DNA of 64,000 nucleotides, taken from positions 1 to 64,000 of the forward strand of contig JAISEL010000112.1 of the NCBI GenBank assembly GCA_031264185.1, read 5' to 3'. How positions within the stretch are numbered: the stretch's first letter is position 1; each line of letters opens with the position of its first letter. The notes under the pieces were generated by a model that worked only from the letters and a program-made list of their open reading frames with translations, made no database searches and was not told the DNA's origin. This document shows, piece by piece, positions 18,701 to 27,907 of this stretch. Source of the DNA: Deltaproteobacteria bacterium (GTDB lineage: Bacteria; Desulfobacterota; Desulfarculia; Adiutricales; Adiutricaceae). The translations under genes and the position numbers were made by a program.

Positions 18701-20727
18701 GAGGTTCCAAGCATTTTGCCGCCTTACTGACTGCCTTAGGCAATGATAACTTCCACCGGGGGTATTTATACCGGAATTTTACGACCAAGCAAGAAGTCTT
18801 AAGCGCCTTACTGAAACGCTGCTATCCCCGGCCGGATGACACCGGAGAAACTTTCAAGGAAGCGATAGCCGAGGCCAAAATCAGCCGGAACCGAATTCTT
18901 CAGGCTGTTATGTACGCCCCGCAGTGGGTTCATTTAGCCGAACAGGCTGCCGGGATCATAGGTTTAGCCAGCGCCGTCTGGCTCTTTCAGGCTCACATAA
19001 GCGAACATTTCAGCGCGGAAAAAGAAACACAGGTAGCCACTTTTTCGCCCATCAGCCCCCAGCAGTTTGTTGACGGCACTTTTGACAAAACCTGGTTTAT
19101 GAGCGCTTATGAAACAGTGGGCAGCGATATTTTCCAGGAGCTTTACAAACACGCTAAATATCTGACCGATTCCAACAGCGCCCACCGCCGTTCCCAGCTC
19201 TATACTGACGCTATTTTAGGCCGGTTAAACAAAAATGACCTGATTAAGGATATCTCCGACAAACGCAATCAGGAAAAACTGAGAGCCTTACCTTTAATTC
19301 CCCTGGATCCTCAAAACCCCAAAGATGCTCTGGAGCGGTACGAGTTTATCCGGACTTTTCTCAAGCAAAGCCGCCAATTCGGTTCCGCCCGGCAGGCCAG
19401 TGAAGGTAAGGCCGCCGCCTCAGCCCTGGAGAACCTGGCCTTAACGACCGGTTTTGACGACCGGGACCGTTTAAGCTGGTACATGGAAAGCGAGAAATTG
19501 GACTCCCTCAAGCATCTCCTGGAGGACCGGGAGATCGGGGAGTACCGGGCCAGGATGCTGTTTGACGAGGACGGCACCCCTTCACTTTCGGTCAGCAAGA
19601 ACGGCCAGCCTCTGAAAAGCGTACCTAAAGCCGTAAGTAAAAACGAGGACATTCTGGAGATCCAGAAAGCCGTCAAAGATCTCAAAGATCAAAAAATTAG
19701 AGCCCGCGAGGGTTTTGAGATGGCTATGGTTGCCTCGACCGCCTTCCGGGTCAGAGAGATCGTCCGCCTTTTTTCTCACCCCGTTTTAAGCCGGCTGATC
19801 AAATCTCTGGTCTTGGCCTCCTCTTCCGGCTTAGGCTTTCCCCTGGTTGATAATGACCGGCTTATCCTTCTGGACACTCAGGGCCGCGAAGCTGAACTCA
19901 AGGAAAGCGAACAAATCCGGATTGCCCATCCTTATGATTTAATGAACCACAAGGTCTGGAGCGGCTACCAGAAGCATCTGTTCAAAAACCAAATTGTCCA
20001 GCCATTTAAACAGGTTTTCCGGGAGTATTACGCTCTTACAGCTGACGAAAAAGAGGAGGTCACCGTCTCCCGCCGCTACGCCGGTCACCAGATCCAGCCT
20101 CAGAAGACTTTGGCTCTTCTTAAAAGGCGCGGCTGGACAGTGGACTATGAGGAAGGTTTACAGAAGGTCTGTCACCGGGAAAATCTCATAGCCCGGATGT
20201 ATGCTCTGGCTGATTGGTTTTCCCCGGCTGACATTGAAGCCCCGACCCTGGAGACCGTCCGCTTCTTTTCCCGGGACCGGGACGAAATACGGGCTTTGGC
20301 CGAAATACCGCCTATTATATTCAGCGAGGTCATGCGGGATATTGATCTGGTCGTCTCTGTGGCCCATGTGGGCGGAGTTGATCCCGAGGCCAGCCATTCC
20401 ACCGTGGAAATGCGGGCCGCCATAGCCGAAGAGCTGGTTAATCTTCTCAATCTTTCCAATGTCAGCTTCAAAACAAGTCACGCTCTCGTCAAAGGCACCT
20501 TAGGCGACTACTCCGTCCATCTGGGGTCGGGTATTGTCCACAAAAGCGGGACCGGGATGGTGGCCATAATACCGGTTCATTCCCAGGCCAGAGGCCGAAT
20601 CTTTCTGCCCTTTGCCGACGACGATCCCCGGACCGCCGAAATCATGTCCAAAATCCTATTGCTGGCAGAAGATAATAAAATCAAGGACCCCATCATTTTG
20701 GAACAGATTCTTGGAGCTTTAACTTGA
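15709..20727 (+). CDS. Large DUF4132 (MolR/YehI-type) protein
   Basis: A 1672-residue, mostly helical cytoplasmic protein. The N-terminal two thirds resemble the DUF5724/YehI-type region, with HEAT-like repeats near residues 490-600. The DUF4132 domain lies at about 1310-1475 (KIRAREGFEMAMVASTAFRV, IAHPYDLMNHKVWSGYQKHL, IVQPFKQVFREYY). A C-terminal segment near 1475-1672 has FRENLIARMYALADWF-like and DLVVSVAHVGG stretches typical of the family. AGGGAG lies six bases before the ATG. In Enterobacteria such proteins (MolR, YehI) sit with MoxR-type AAA and VWA genes, but none are present here; the only partner is the small beta-grasp-like gene upstream. Biochemical activity is unknown. Confidence 0.85.
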   Translation: MDQDKIKPNPEIEKKLETACQNLPGAAGNLAQQLWRLYEKFKKQNLYFGSYFQEDQKLLEAYTDLCGVSAAKTKKFDDFWNKDFALVMEGIFGLTEASGLKRLCESITLSPYSKNYYRPSFRSNITGDYYPALLKQIIQHFYFLSADLGLCQSLTRSLDIELDNYLAQALISQDKEIEALVSEAISGDNSRAKLSYCIIRGVVKSGRKSFLEMLGQLLLAAKLQEGLRQSILENADAGSCETHAFFIKVCLDHDLVRFSAVIRAMATWSGLAFDNTKPPVIRKCFELANDFLTDKTKLQPALKSPDVLEIYLALWSTACRDIHEAQSSARTLLDAPEKYRRLLGWYFILHTAHDKIKHQLAVEHIDVREPEELAWICCNLYTRSQANYSYGPKEDKYPAPELPDSPAVRRDQFQKITRALEFIGHKNTRFEPSVFPWSWVELKPGEVVQSLIGLAGYDKNPELILKLAACIPYMDAGNRQAFYKKILDPKIPEQKEHLLEGLGDSSVENRKSVVEILSKTELDSSDIDSLTSTLTSQSSSLRKAVMTVLGQQQPALVMPVIDRLIRAKNNKQLLAGLELLDIFSLRDKPLSEAYEDRIKELKTLEKLPNDLAVILKRFDSESVSARFAPENGFGLYDPKADIFNSDKLSLSRPEIELYPPEILAERLKPDEDKVAGFIYSLKDLLIKHKDSEVVIETYDKQRIKVLIGNNHYNLPLLPDRELKDGQTDIFSYYLADEIMEIFENSGLMPLELEKSLFIGRKSLWAGRGVSPDAKRIFRGLPYDETVFNFHKYAQLDEGIIRNIFSNIIKFNHIGIFDFALSAWQSLSRLVTEDDILKPYDTEDAENNRFSYGNNSDSFASMFDINLISYWRRSALRNHETDAQFAVFFKENWYQYSQTGFRSSHYFSPDDLVILKAYGRGLISLDAVYFELLLSPNSQDYIRLLTSSRPLRKKAETDFPFIADVTAKAVDRIVTVEEKRGELPTPLTPAASEIMKFYGGSKHFAALLTALGNDNFHRGYLYRNFTTKQEVLSALLKRCYPRPDDTGETFKEAIAEAKISRNRILQAVMYAPQWVHLAEQAAGIIGLASAVWLFQAHISEHFSAEKETQVATFSPISPQQFVDGTFDKTWFMSAYETVGSDIFQELYKHAKYLTDSNSAHRRSQLYTDAILGRLNKNDLIKDISDKRNQEKLRALPLIPLDPQNPKDALERYEFIRTFLKQSRQFGSARQASEGKAAASALENLALTTGFDDRDRLSWYMESEKLDSLKHLLEDREIGEYRARMLFDEDGTPSLSVSKNGQPLKSVPKAVSKNEDILEIQKAVKDLKDQKIRAREGFEMAMVASTAFRVREIVRLFSHPVLSRLIKSLVLASSSGLGFPLVDNDRLILLDTQGREAELKESEQIRIAHPYDLMNHKVWSGYQKHLFKNQIVQPFKQVFREYYALTADEKEEVTVSRRYAGHQIQPQKTLALLKRRGWTVDYEEGLQKVCHRENLIARMYALADWFSPADIEAPTLETVRFFSRDRDEIRALAEIPPIIFSEVMRDIDLVVSVAHVGGVDPEASHSTVEMRAAIAEELVNLLNLSNVSFKTSHALVKGTLGDYSVHLGSGIVHKSGTGMVAIIPVHSQARGRIFLPFADDDPRTAEIMSKILLLAEDNKIKDPIILEQILGALT

Positions 20728-20961
20728 GGAAAAAAAAGACAGGGCCCCTGGAAGATACGGTCTTCTCCGGCCTCTTCCACTGAACGAAGTCTAAAGCCGC
20801 AGACCATCTCAAAGAGAGCTGGACCTTATATCTAGGCCTTTGGATAAAAATGCTCCGGTCCAGACTGCAGTTCCGTGAACCTGTAAATAAAAATTTGGTC
20901 TGGTTGAGACAGGCGCTCATATTGTAACCGCCGCAAAAACTGGCCCGTATAAGCTTAGTGA
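20728..20961. other. Short intergenic gap
   Basis: A weak hairpin (GGCC...GAAGA/TCTTC...GGCC, 20743-20772) follows the DUF4132 stop but lacks a T tract. No gene seen. Confidence 0.3.
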
Positions 20962-21195
20962 ACAAGAATCGGTTTTGATATCTACAGGATAATCACAAAT
21001 ATATTTGGCCACAAATTAGCTCCTGCCAATGAGCTGGCTAAATTATACCACGAACGCCGGGAGACAGAGACACTTCTTGGTGAGATTAAAAAACTATCCG
21101 CTCATATAGTTCAGCTATTCGGAGCAAGACTCCACTTCTGGTTGAGCAATAAATTTGAGAACTTATCATTATACATTTCACCATATGACAGCTGA
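20962..21195 (+). pseudogene. IS4-family transposase, C-terminal remnant
   Basis: Between an upstream in-frame stop and TGA at 21193-21195 the frame reads YRIITNIFG, APANELAKLYHERRETETLLGEIK. This is the YREK-region pattern of IS4-family DDE transposases (usually LYHERWEIETxFxELK), with the conserved Trp changed to Arg and no upstream catalytic Asp residues. It is a decayed fragment of about 75 codons with no start. Confidence 0.7.
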
Positions 21196-21631
21196 CGGCC
21201 AAGACCGCCTGGGATCAGTCTCTTGACCCGGACTATTTAGTTTTAAACACACTTATCAGGTTCTCAGACTTAAATTGCCGCAGTCAGCGGCTTTCCCCCC
21301 AGAGAGCGCTAACTGCCAGCAAACGGAGGAGAAATGGAAAGATAATTTGGCTATATGCCACGATGGAATGCGGGAAAACATTGTCCTGGAAAAAAAACCA
21401 TATTTCGCCAACGGTCAGAAAGACAGCGGGAACGAGAAAATGGACAGAGCCGGTAACCTGGAGCAAAGCGATAAAGAAGTGATTGCCCTGAAGCTTGGCA
21501 GCAACCGGGACAGTCGGCTCTGGCAGGTGATTCCGGTTGAAAACAACTGTACTTTTATGGGAATTCTCTTATCATATCGTCGTATTTACCAGCTTTTAAG
21601 AGCTGACTGTCTATTGATAAAAACTATCAAT
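21196..21631. other. Gap between IS4 remnant and acyltransferase
   Basis: Frames are open on both strands but none is recognisable. A minus-strand frame (about 21284-21540) would encode a hydrophobic stretch including VHFLVPAVFLTVGEIWFFF and could be a membrane-protein remnant. Nothing firm. Confidence 0.3.
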
Positions 21632-22672
21632 TTACCCGGCTTTGGCCGTAAAGTTCCTGGCGAACGCTTCCACGGTGTTCACCAGCGCAACAATCAGCGT
21701 TGTGGCAGCAAGATTCAAAGTGAAGGAAAGGAGCACAAAAGGCAAAGGCGGAAGGCTGGTCAAAGCGTCAAGCGCCTTGAAAACCAACAGACCGCCGGGC
21801 ATGTGGAAAAGATAGAAACGAAAGGCGTTGTCTTCAAAATAACGATAGCAGACATTGCCACGCAAGTCCTTATACCAACGCCGTGAGCAATATAAGCTGG
21901 CCTGATAGGCCAGCAGCGCCCCGGCGCAGCACGCGATCCAGTAAAGAATTTGCGGCAGATCGACGCGGGAGGCGAACAAGGCATAGAGCAAAAGTGTAAC
22001 GGTAAAGACCGGAACCTTCCGGCGCTTCAAAAAGACGTCAAGGCGATCCCTGCAGGTCCATAAGGAGATCCCTAGGAACACATGGATCAGCGGCCCTGCC
22101 GTTTCCCATAAGGTGTACCAAGTCAAACCGCGACCATATCGGTCTATCAGCCAGGATAAAGCGAAAGCCAGGACGAGTCCCCCTAGTTGTCCGATCCTTT
22201 TAAGCAAAGGAAACGCCGCCAGCCAAAATACGCTTGCCCAGAAAAGCACCAGCAGAAACCAGAGATGCTCATTGAACAAGCCCTTCAGTCCGGCCTCATA
22301 GGTATGCAACAAGGAGAGTCCTACAGGGCGATTATATGCAGGCAGATCAAAAAGAGTATATAGCGGCACCGTCCAGAACAGCGTCATGCAAAGCCAAGGG
22401 CTGAGCAGTCGTTTGGCCCGGTTAGCGAGTTGCTCCGCGAAACTTCTCTTTTTTAACTCAAGACTGCGGGCCAGTAGATAGCCGGAAGCCATCATGAAAG
22501 ACGGGATGATGATCAGACCCAAGCTGGAAGCTATCCATCCCGCAGTGATGTTAGGCTGTTCCGCGACCATCTTCCAGAAGATGCCGGGGACGGTAAAGGG
22601 GAGAAGAGCATGGACGAAGATGACCCCCAGCAGACTGCATGTTTTCAGCAGATTTATTTCGTCGACGCGCAT
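21632..22672 (-). CDS. Acyltransferase 3 family membrane protein (OafA/YrhL type)
   Basis: A 346-residue integral membrane acyltransferase with about ten transmembrane helices. The N-terminus has INLLKTCSLLGVIFVHA, matching the family's R/N-x(10)-H motif, followed by a loop and PSFMMASGYLLARS. The middle carries NEHLWFLLVLFWASVFW, and the end is FYLFHMPGGLLVFKALD, typical of the last helices. Relatives transfer acetyl, succinyl or other acyl groups to surface sugars or lipids. It stands alone between an IS4 remnant and an ISKra4 remnant. The acceptor cannot be predicted. Confidence 0.85.
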   Translation of the reverse strand: MRVDEINLLKTCSLLGVIFVHALLPFTVPGIFWKMVAEQPNITAGWIASSLGLIIIPSFMMASGYLLARSLELKKRSFAEQLANRAKRLLSPWLCMTLFWTVPLYTLFDLPAYNRPVGLSLLHTYEAGLKGLFNEHLWFLLVLFWASVFWLAAFPLLKRIGQLGGLVLAFALSWLIDRYGRGLTWYTLWETAGPLIHVFLGISLWTCRDRLDVFLKRRKVPVFTVTLLLYALFASRVDLPQILYWIACCAGALLAYQASLYCSRRWYKDLRGNVCYRYFEDNAFRFYLFHMPGGLLVFKALDALTSLPPLPFVLLSFTLNLAATTLIVALVNTVEAFARNFTAKAG

Positions 22673-22873
22673 GGCCTCTCCGCCTTTTTTATTTATGCTG
22701 TACTCGTGCCCAGTCTTTTACGAAAGGCAGCGCTGCAGCCGGTGATTTTCGTTGCCTGCTTCAAGCGCTTCATAGCGATACGTCACTCTGTCCAGCAGGG
22801 TGTCATCAAGATAATTCTAAAAAAAATTTTGCATAACTTAGCATTTTGCACAACTTTTAGATGCCTCAGCGTG

Positions 22874-23977
22874 TCATATAATGATTCCAAAATTGATGCC
22901 AACGATTTGTTTGAAGGTATAAGAGAACGAATTCCTAATAATATTTGAGGCGCCGTCTTTGGACCGCCTCACTTCTGAGCAGCACACGCGCTGTTTAATG
23001 AGCGTTTTACATACGGCCTCTGCTGCCCCGCTGCCAACAGGCCGGTTATTTGCTCTTTCGCGCCGGTAATGTGTTCTGCCTTTCTGATTATTGAGGTGCA
23101 CAAGAACTTTATCCAATTCTTCGGCAGATGGTTTTTTGAGCGCCTGCCGCCGCTCTTCCAGTTCATCAATTAGTAAATCCACACCATTATTGTTTGAGTG
23201 CTTTATTTTGCGGAGCCAAGTCTCAGTCCTCCCATCCCTGTCGGATGGTTTTTTGGGGAAAAGAATGTCCGACGCTTTGCAGACATAAGCCGGCATATGA
23301 TGGGAATCAAGAACTTGCACGTCAGTTCCTGGGGTCAGCCGCACCCAGTTGTGAGCCGCTCCGCCGGCAATTCCCTGAACTGCAGCATTCGGAAGCAGGG
23401 ATTCAGCTCCGGACAACTCCAGCTCAAGGCGTTCCAAAAATGTCTCTTTCCCGTATTCCGGAACTTCACCCGCATAAACAGCGCTGCGGCGCCCGCAGTC
23501 TTTATCAGCCAGGGAGACGACACCGGCCATGGCTTCTCTAAAAGTCGGCTTTTTATCCTTATCCTTCAGCAGCAGAGCTGTTCCGTCCAAACTGACTGAA
23601 ATGGCACTAATTTCGTCTTTATTTTGATCTTTGGCACCATCATATTTGATGAAAGATTCAGAATTTTTGGCTAATTCTCCGACTTTATCTGATAATTTTG
23701 TTATATAGTCCCTGCTGACATACACATCATGGTCATCGAATAAATCGGTCTGTACGGCGGCTGAAGGCATATTGGCCGTCTTTGGCGCAGCCAATTTGGC
23801 GAACCGGGGCGTCAAATTCAGAACCATACGAGCCTTGCTCTCCATAGGGAAATATCTTTTGCCGCCTTCAACTGACCGGCAGGCCTGCCGCATAACATTA
23901 GCGGCGCCAAAGGAATTGACAGCGGCTTAGACAGCCTATTCCGTCTCCAGCATATTTCCCTTAGGAGTAAATTTCAT
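22874..23977 (-). pseudogene. ISKra4-family transposase, 5'-decayed
   Basis: The open part (22874-23893, 339 aa from an internal Met) contains family signatures LTPRFAKLAAPKTANM, VLDSHHMPAYV and NNRPVGSGAAEAVCKTLIKQR. The reading frame can be followed upstream in phase, with family-like SFGAANV, but is interrupted by TAG and TAA stops near 23920-23938, and the N-terminal zinc-ribbon half is missing or unrecognisable. The gene is therefore broken. Confidence 0.8.
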
Positions 23978-24069
23978 GCCTGGAGATATTTCTCCGGACT
24001 CAGAAACCGACATGGAGACAGAATGGCTGGCTGAAGCAAAGAAGCGGCTGGCTCGTTGACCATAGGGAA

Positions 24070-24640
24070 CCTCATAAAAGATAAAGTATCACTATTATAG
24101 CATTTACAGATTTAAAATCTAGTAAGCGTTCACGAGTTTAAAAACTGTGCGCCAACATTTGAGGAACTCCAGATTTAGTCATGTTTATTCCCGAGTTTAT
24201 AGGCCGATACAAGGTATTATCTAATTTTTTATAATTTAAAATTACAGTAGAATAAAATTTAGCTGGGGTGTTGAGCCAGAGTGTTCGAGGTATAGCGGCA
24301 GCCAGGGTTTCAAGTGGTTTGACGACCTGCCTAGCTGATCCTTCCGTCTGTCAGTTTCGCCGGTGGGAACTGGCTAACTGCCAGGGTTCCAAGTGGTTTG
24401 GCGAGCGATTTACCGTGAATCAGTCAGCAGGAGTATCTTTCCGTATTTTTGATCCACCCACATATGTTAGATTGCCGGATCTTTGTCAATGGTCTGATTT
24501 GTGACCCTGGGTGAAGCCTTAGGAGGCGTAACGAAATAAAATTAACAACTATTGCAGAAAATGATCATAGCCTTATTGTGTAATTCAATTCACAGTGAAA
24601 TTTATCTCTAATAATTTTAATTTTTGCAAATTCAATATCA
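24070..24640. other. Non-coding, with a 25-bp direct repeat
   Basis: gccagggttt/ccaagtggtttg-type sequence occurs at 24301-24325 and 24380-24404 (23 of 25 bases alike, 79 bp apart). A 78-codon plus frame spans it (24268-24504), but the two copies fall in different phases, so it is not treated as a gene, although its end (RFTVNQSAGVSFRIFDPPTY) looks protein-like and may be a remnant. Confidence 0.35.
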
Positions 24641-24675
24641 TTTAGGTGACACACCATGAACAACCCGGTTACTGC

Positions 24676-24900
24676 CTATGCAGATACCGTGTAGACAGCC
24701 CTGCAGGTTTTTAAATGATCCTCCGCCAAATATCCATACTGACTCTCCGCCGCCGCTTTTTCGGCCTGACAGCGGCAGGAAGAGATTTTTTCCAAGGAGC
24801 CGGAAATCAATTCCGGGCAACCTTCCAAAGTCGCGGTCGCGTCCAAAAGACCGGCCGGAAAAGCCGGACAGGTCTCTAACCCGCATTTCCGGCGGTCCAT
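24676..24900 (-). CDS. Small Cys-rich hypothetical protein
   Basis: 74 codons starting at the ATG at 24898-24900. Codon use resembles nearby genes (GC-rich third positions), which is the main reason to keep it. It has seven Cys: MDRRKCGLETCPAFPAG near the start, EGCPEL, SSCRCQAEKAA and HLKTCRAV. The spacing could bind a metal or form disulphides, but no known domain is recognised. It lies about 120 nt downstream of the WYL regulator on the same strand. The Shine-Dalgarno is poor. Confidence 0.45.
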   Translation of the reverse strand: MDRRKCGLETCPAFPAGLLDATATLEGCPELISGSLEKISSCRCQAEKAAAESQYGYLAEDHLKTCRAVYTVSA

Positions 24901-25021
24901 GGCAGCATTCCAGATATTTTGACGGGATTTAAAGCTATGATTAACACCTCAAGACAATTGCGGCCTTTTTAATTCAGGTCTGCTTGAACTGTCCTTATCC
25001 GAGCCTGAGACATTTTCCCGT

Positions 25022-25963
25022 TTACTCCAAAATTTCCGCCTCCCGGCCAAAACTTCTGACCCAGGCCAAAAGCTCCGACTCACTTCTGGTGGTCAACTCC
25101 AGAATCACGCCTTGGTCAGCTGTTTCTTCCAGCTTTTGATTGTCAGCCCAGATCCTCTCTCTTATATAGTCAGAGGCCTTACCGGGAGTAAATTTTATCC
25201 GGAAAGTTTTCGGCTCATGCCACGGCAGGCCGAAAGAGTTCAGTTCCACCTCCGGCAGAGTAAACGAATAGAACCGGTTTATGGGGGTCACCCGGCTGAT
25301 GCGGTGGACTGCCAGATTCGTCAGGTGGTGGATTTTGGCAAAACTGTCGGCCTTGACCGTAGCCCCGACAATATAAAGAGCGTTGCCCATGCAGAGGATT
25401 TTTCCGGGCGCGAAAAGATGCTCGCGTTCCTCAGCCGAACCTGAAGCCTTGTAGAAAACCTGGCAGATTTCCCGGTCATCGGCGGCTTTCAGCAACAACT
25501 CAATATTAGTATAATGCTTAGAGTAATCAATCTTGCCTTTGCTGAAGAAATTAAACTGGGGCTTTTGTAACTTGTCCCGATCCTCAAAAGCCTGGTCAGC
25601 CATTAACATAGACAGATTCAAAATTGATTCATCAACCCGTTCCCGGACCTGCTCCGGAAGCGCCGACCCGGCCATGTCACGGCAGACGCATAAATACCTC
25701 AGTTCCTCGAAATCCAGACCCAACCGGTTCCGGGCTATGGTCTTGATCTGATACCAGCGCTTCTTATGTTCTATACCCGTATCCAGATGAAGCCCTATAA
25801 CTTTGACTATTTCCTCAACCATGCGGATGATTGTCTGAGCGGAACACCCAAACTCACTGGCCAGTTCGACCAAAAAATGACGCTTTCCTTCCAGCATCAG
25901 CTTACGGAATAACCGCAGCAGTTTTTCACCCGGAGTAGTATCGGGGTCCAATTTTTTGGGCAT
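25022..25963 (-). CDS. WYL-domain transcriptional regulator
   Basis: A 313-residue cytoplasmic regulator. The N-terminus is a winged helix-turn-helix (EKLLRLFRKLMLEGKRHFLV, LASEFGCSAQTIIRMVEEI). The centre and C-terminus are a WYL domain (ICQVFYKAS, HLFAPGKILCMGNALYIVGA, IHHLTNLAVHRISRVTPI) followed by the WCX-like C-terminal extension. WYL proteins bind nucleic-acid or nucleotide ligands and often control defence, DNA repair or mobile-element genes. The promoter presumably lies in the very AT-rich region upstream. No obvious target is next to it except the small Cys-rich ORF downstream. Confidence 0.85.
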   Translation of the reverse strand: MPKKLDPDTTPGEKLLRLFRKLMLEGKRHFLVELASEFGCSAQTIIRMVEEIVKVIGLHLDTGIEHKKRWYQIKTIARNRLGLDFEELRYLCVCRDMAGSALPEQVRERVDESILNLSMLMADQAFEDRDKLQKPQFNFFSKGKIDYSKHYTNIELLLKAADDREICQVFYKASGSAEEREHLFAPGKILCMGNALYIVGATVKADSFAKIHHLTNLAVHRISRVTPINRFYSFTLPEVELNSFGLPWHEPKTFRIKFTPGKASDYIRERIWADNQKLEETADQGVILELTTRSESELLAWVRSFGREAEILE

Positions 25964-26521
25964 TTCTCCCTGCCTTTTTGTGGAATCGACTCAAAAGACG
26001 CGGTCTGACCGGAACCCTAAACCGCGCAAAGCTTTTTGACTTCAATAAACCTTCCTGGGAATATGAAATAAAAACCACATTGCTTACATAAATGAATATT
26101 AAAAAATATTAATACATTATTAATATTTATTACATAAAATATAATTTAAAAATTTAATAATACTAAATTTTACTACATTTATTTATTTATTTATATATAA
26201 TATATTCATTATTTAATTAATTTAAATATCTATAATTAGTTATTAAATTGTTACTGCCGTCAGTTTCCGGTTTTTTACCACCGAATCTGAGTTATCCAGG
26301 TCCGTTTTTCCACGGTCCGGTTTTTAGCTTGGCCCAATCCGTCCGGTTTATGGACTTATCAGGTCATCGCTGCAGACGCGGGACTCAATCAGCTTTTCCA
26401 AAAACAGAATAAACCGTCAGCTTTCCATAATCAGGAATTCAAAACATTTTTTTTCCAAAATGGTACGGCCGAAAGAATTCAGGCAAAGCCGATGTATTTT
26501 CAGTTCAATGTAGGCCGGATT
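25964..26521. other. Very AT-rich spacer
   Basis: 26090-26255 is almost pure A/T, with overlapping attt tandem repeats near 26178-26195 and several short inverted repeats. No gene. It separates the WYL gene from the 3' end of the radical SAM operon and probably holds the WYL promoter; no clear terminator for the operon was found. Confidence 0.4.
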
Positions 26522-27907
26522 CTATAGGGTCTCAGATGATTTCCCGGCCGACAGAGACAGATTCTGGGCGCACATGGGCACAAGCCTGCCCCCGGCCTGC
26601 AGATAATGGTTGCAGCATTTGACCAGACGGGCCAGATCAAAGGAATAGGGATCCATCAGTCCGTGGACAAAGACGCTTTTAACCGACTCCCGGCCTGCCT
26701 CAAACGCCCGGTTGGGCGAAAAGTCCTGACCTTCCAGGCGCTTTAAAAAGCTCCGGATCCGGCTCATCAGGACTTTATCTTCCTGGCTGGGCGACAGAGC
26801 CGACCAGCGGTCGTAAATTTTGTCTAAAATGATCTGATGCCCTTCCGGCTCCAGACCTGGAAAAGAGCGGTTGGCCGTGACCCTGAGGTATTCTTCCAGG
26901 CCCAAAAACTCCATTAATGACAAAAATTCCCCATCCCGGACTTTAAAATAGTAGGCGGAAGCGGCGCAGCCCGGATGGGAGCAGGCGATGGGAGCCAGAT
27001 CTCCCGGCTTTATGAATTTGGAAGTCTCCAGATTGTTTACGACCTCGTCGATGGTCAGACGCAAATCGGGCGAGAAATTATCCTGCGCCCGGCCTGAGAC
27101 CGCCGCCGGCTGAATCATGAGGCTTAAGGCTTTGGACTTAAAAAAATAATCGGCTACCTGCGGAATCTCCCGCTCGCTTACGCCTCTGGCCGCCACAGTC
27201 ACCAGAGAGTACGGCAGATCCTCCTGTTCAAAAATACGGATGATTTCCTTTTTAGTCTGAAGAAGATTCCGTCCCCTCAGGGTCTCATAAGTCGCCTCGG
27301 TCAGGCCGTCAAACTGGAGAGCGGCCACGACCCGGTTTTTAATGAACAGATCTCTTAAGGCTTTATCTTTCAGAAGTCTCAGGCCGTTGGTGGAGACGGT
27401 CAGCTGGGCCACTCCCAGTTCGGCTGATATGTCTATAAACTCAGAAAACCTGGGGTGCAGCGTCGGTTCCCCGCCGGACAGATTAAGCAAGATAAGCGAT
27501 TCTTCGTAAGAGCGCAATTTTAAAAGGGACTCCCGAAACTCCTCCGGCGACATTTCAAAAACTGCCTCCCTGGGTTTCAGGCAAACAGGACAGGCCAGGT
27601 CGCATCGGCTGGTTATTTCGGCAATCGGCAGGCAGGTATGCTGACGGTGCTGGGGACAAAGACCGCAGGAATCAGGGCAGCCTTTAAAATCGGAAGTAAA
27701 GCGGTATTTCGGCCGCACCCCGGGCCGGATATGGTTAAAATAAGCTTTATAGCGCCGGACGTCTCTGGAGATTAAGACTTTTTCCGAACCGTGAACAGGA
27801 CACATCTTATCCAGCAGGATACAGCCGTCCTCTTCCGTAAGTCCGGCCGGAATCAGTTCCCGGCACTCGGGGCACCAGCCGGTCGTCAGAGCATAAAACC
27901 TGGCCAT
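26522..27907 (-). CDS. Radical SAM enzyme, MJ0619/tetraether-lipid-synthase-like (second copy)
   Basis: A 461-residue radical SAM protein, last gene of the operon. In order: an N-terminal zinc-ribbon pair (WCPEC, Cys 12 and 15, with MCPVHG); a Cys group CPDSCGLCPQH (Cys 77, 81, 84); the radical SAM motif RCDLACPVCL (Cys 102, 106, 109), which binds the [4Fe-4S] cluster and SAM; the GGEP motif LLNLSGGEPTLHP; and a C-terminal segment with VHGLMDPYSFDLARLVKCC. The CPxxCGLC...CxxxCxxC layout is that of the MJ0619 family, whose members include archaeal tetraether lipid synthase. The start overlaps the stop of the preceding gene (TAATG). Homology to the neighbouring 502-residue protein over its full length points to duplication. 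Substrate unknown; an acyl-ACP or lipid is inferred from context. Confidence 0.88.
   Translation of the reverse strand: MARFYALTTGWCPECRELIPAGLTEEDGCILLDKMCPVHGSEKVLISRDVRRYKAYFNHIRPGVRPKYRFTSDFKGCPDSCGLCPQHRQHTCLPIAEITSRCDLACPVCLKPREAVFEMSPEEFRESLLKLRSYEESLILLNLSGGEPTLHPRFSEFIDISAELGVAQLTVSTNGLRLLKDKALRDLFIKNRVVAALQFDGLTEATYETLRGRNLLQTKKEIIRIFEQEDLPYSLVTVAARGVSEREIPQVADYFFKSKALSLMIQPAAVSGRAQDNFSPDLRLTIDEVVNNLETSKFIKPGDLAPIACSHPGCAASAYYFKVRDGEFLSLMEFLGLEEYLRVTANRSFPGLEPEGHQIILDKIYDRWSALSPSQEDKVLMSRIRSFLKRLEGQDFSPNRAFEAGRESVKSVFVHGLMDPYSFDLARLVKCCNHYLQAGGRLVPMCAQNLSLSAGKSSETL

Noticed and set aside
21275-21886. 203-codon plus-strand frame with gene-like start
   Set aside because: Its second half is antisense to the acyltransferase; charged low-similarity sequence with no family and no ribosome-binding site.
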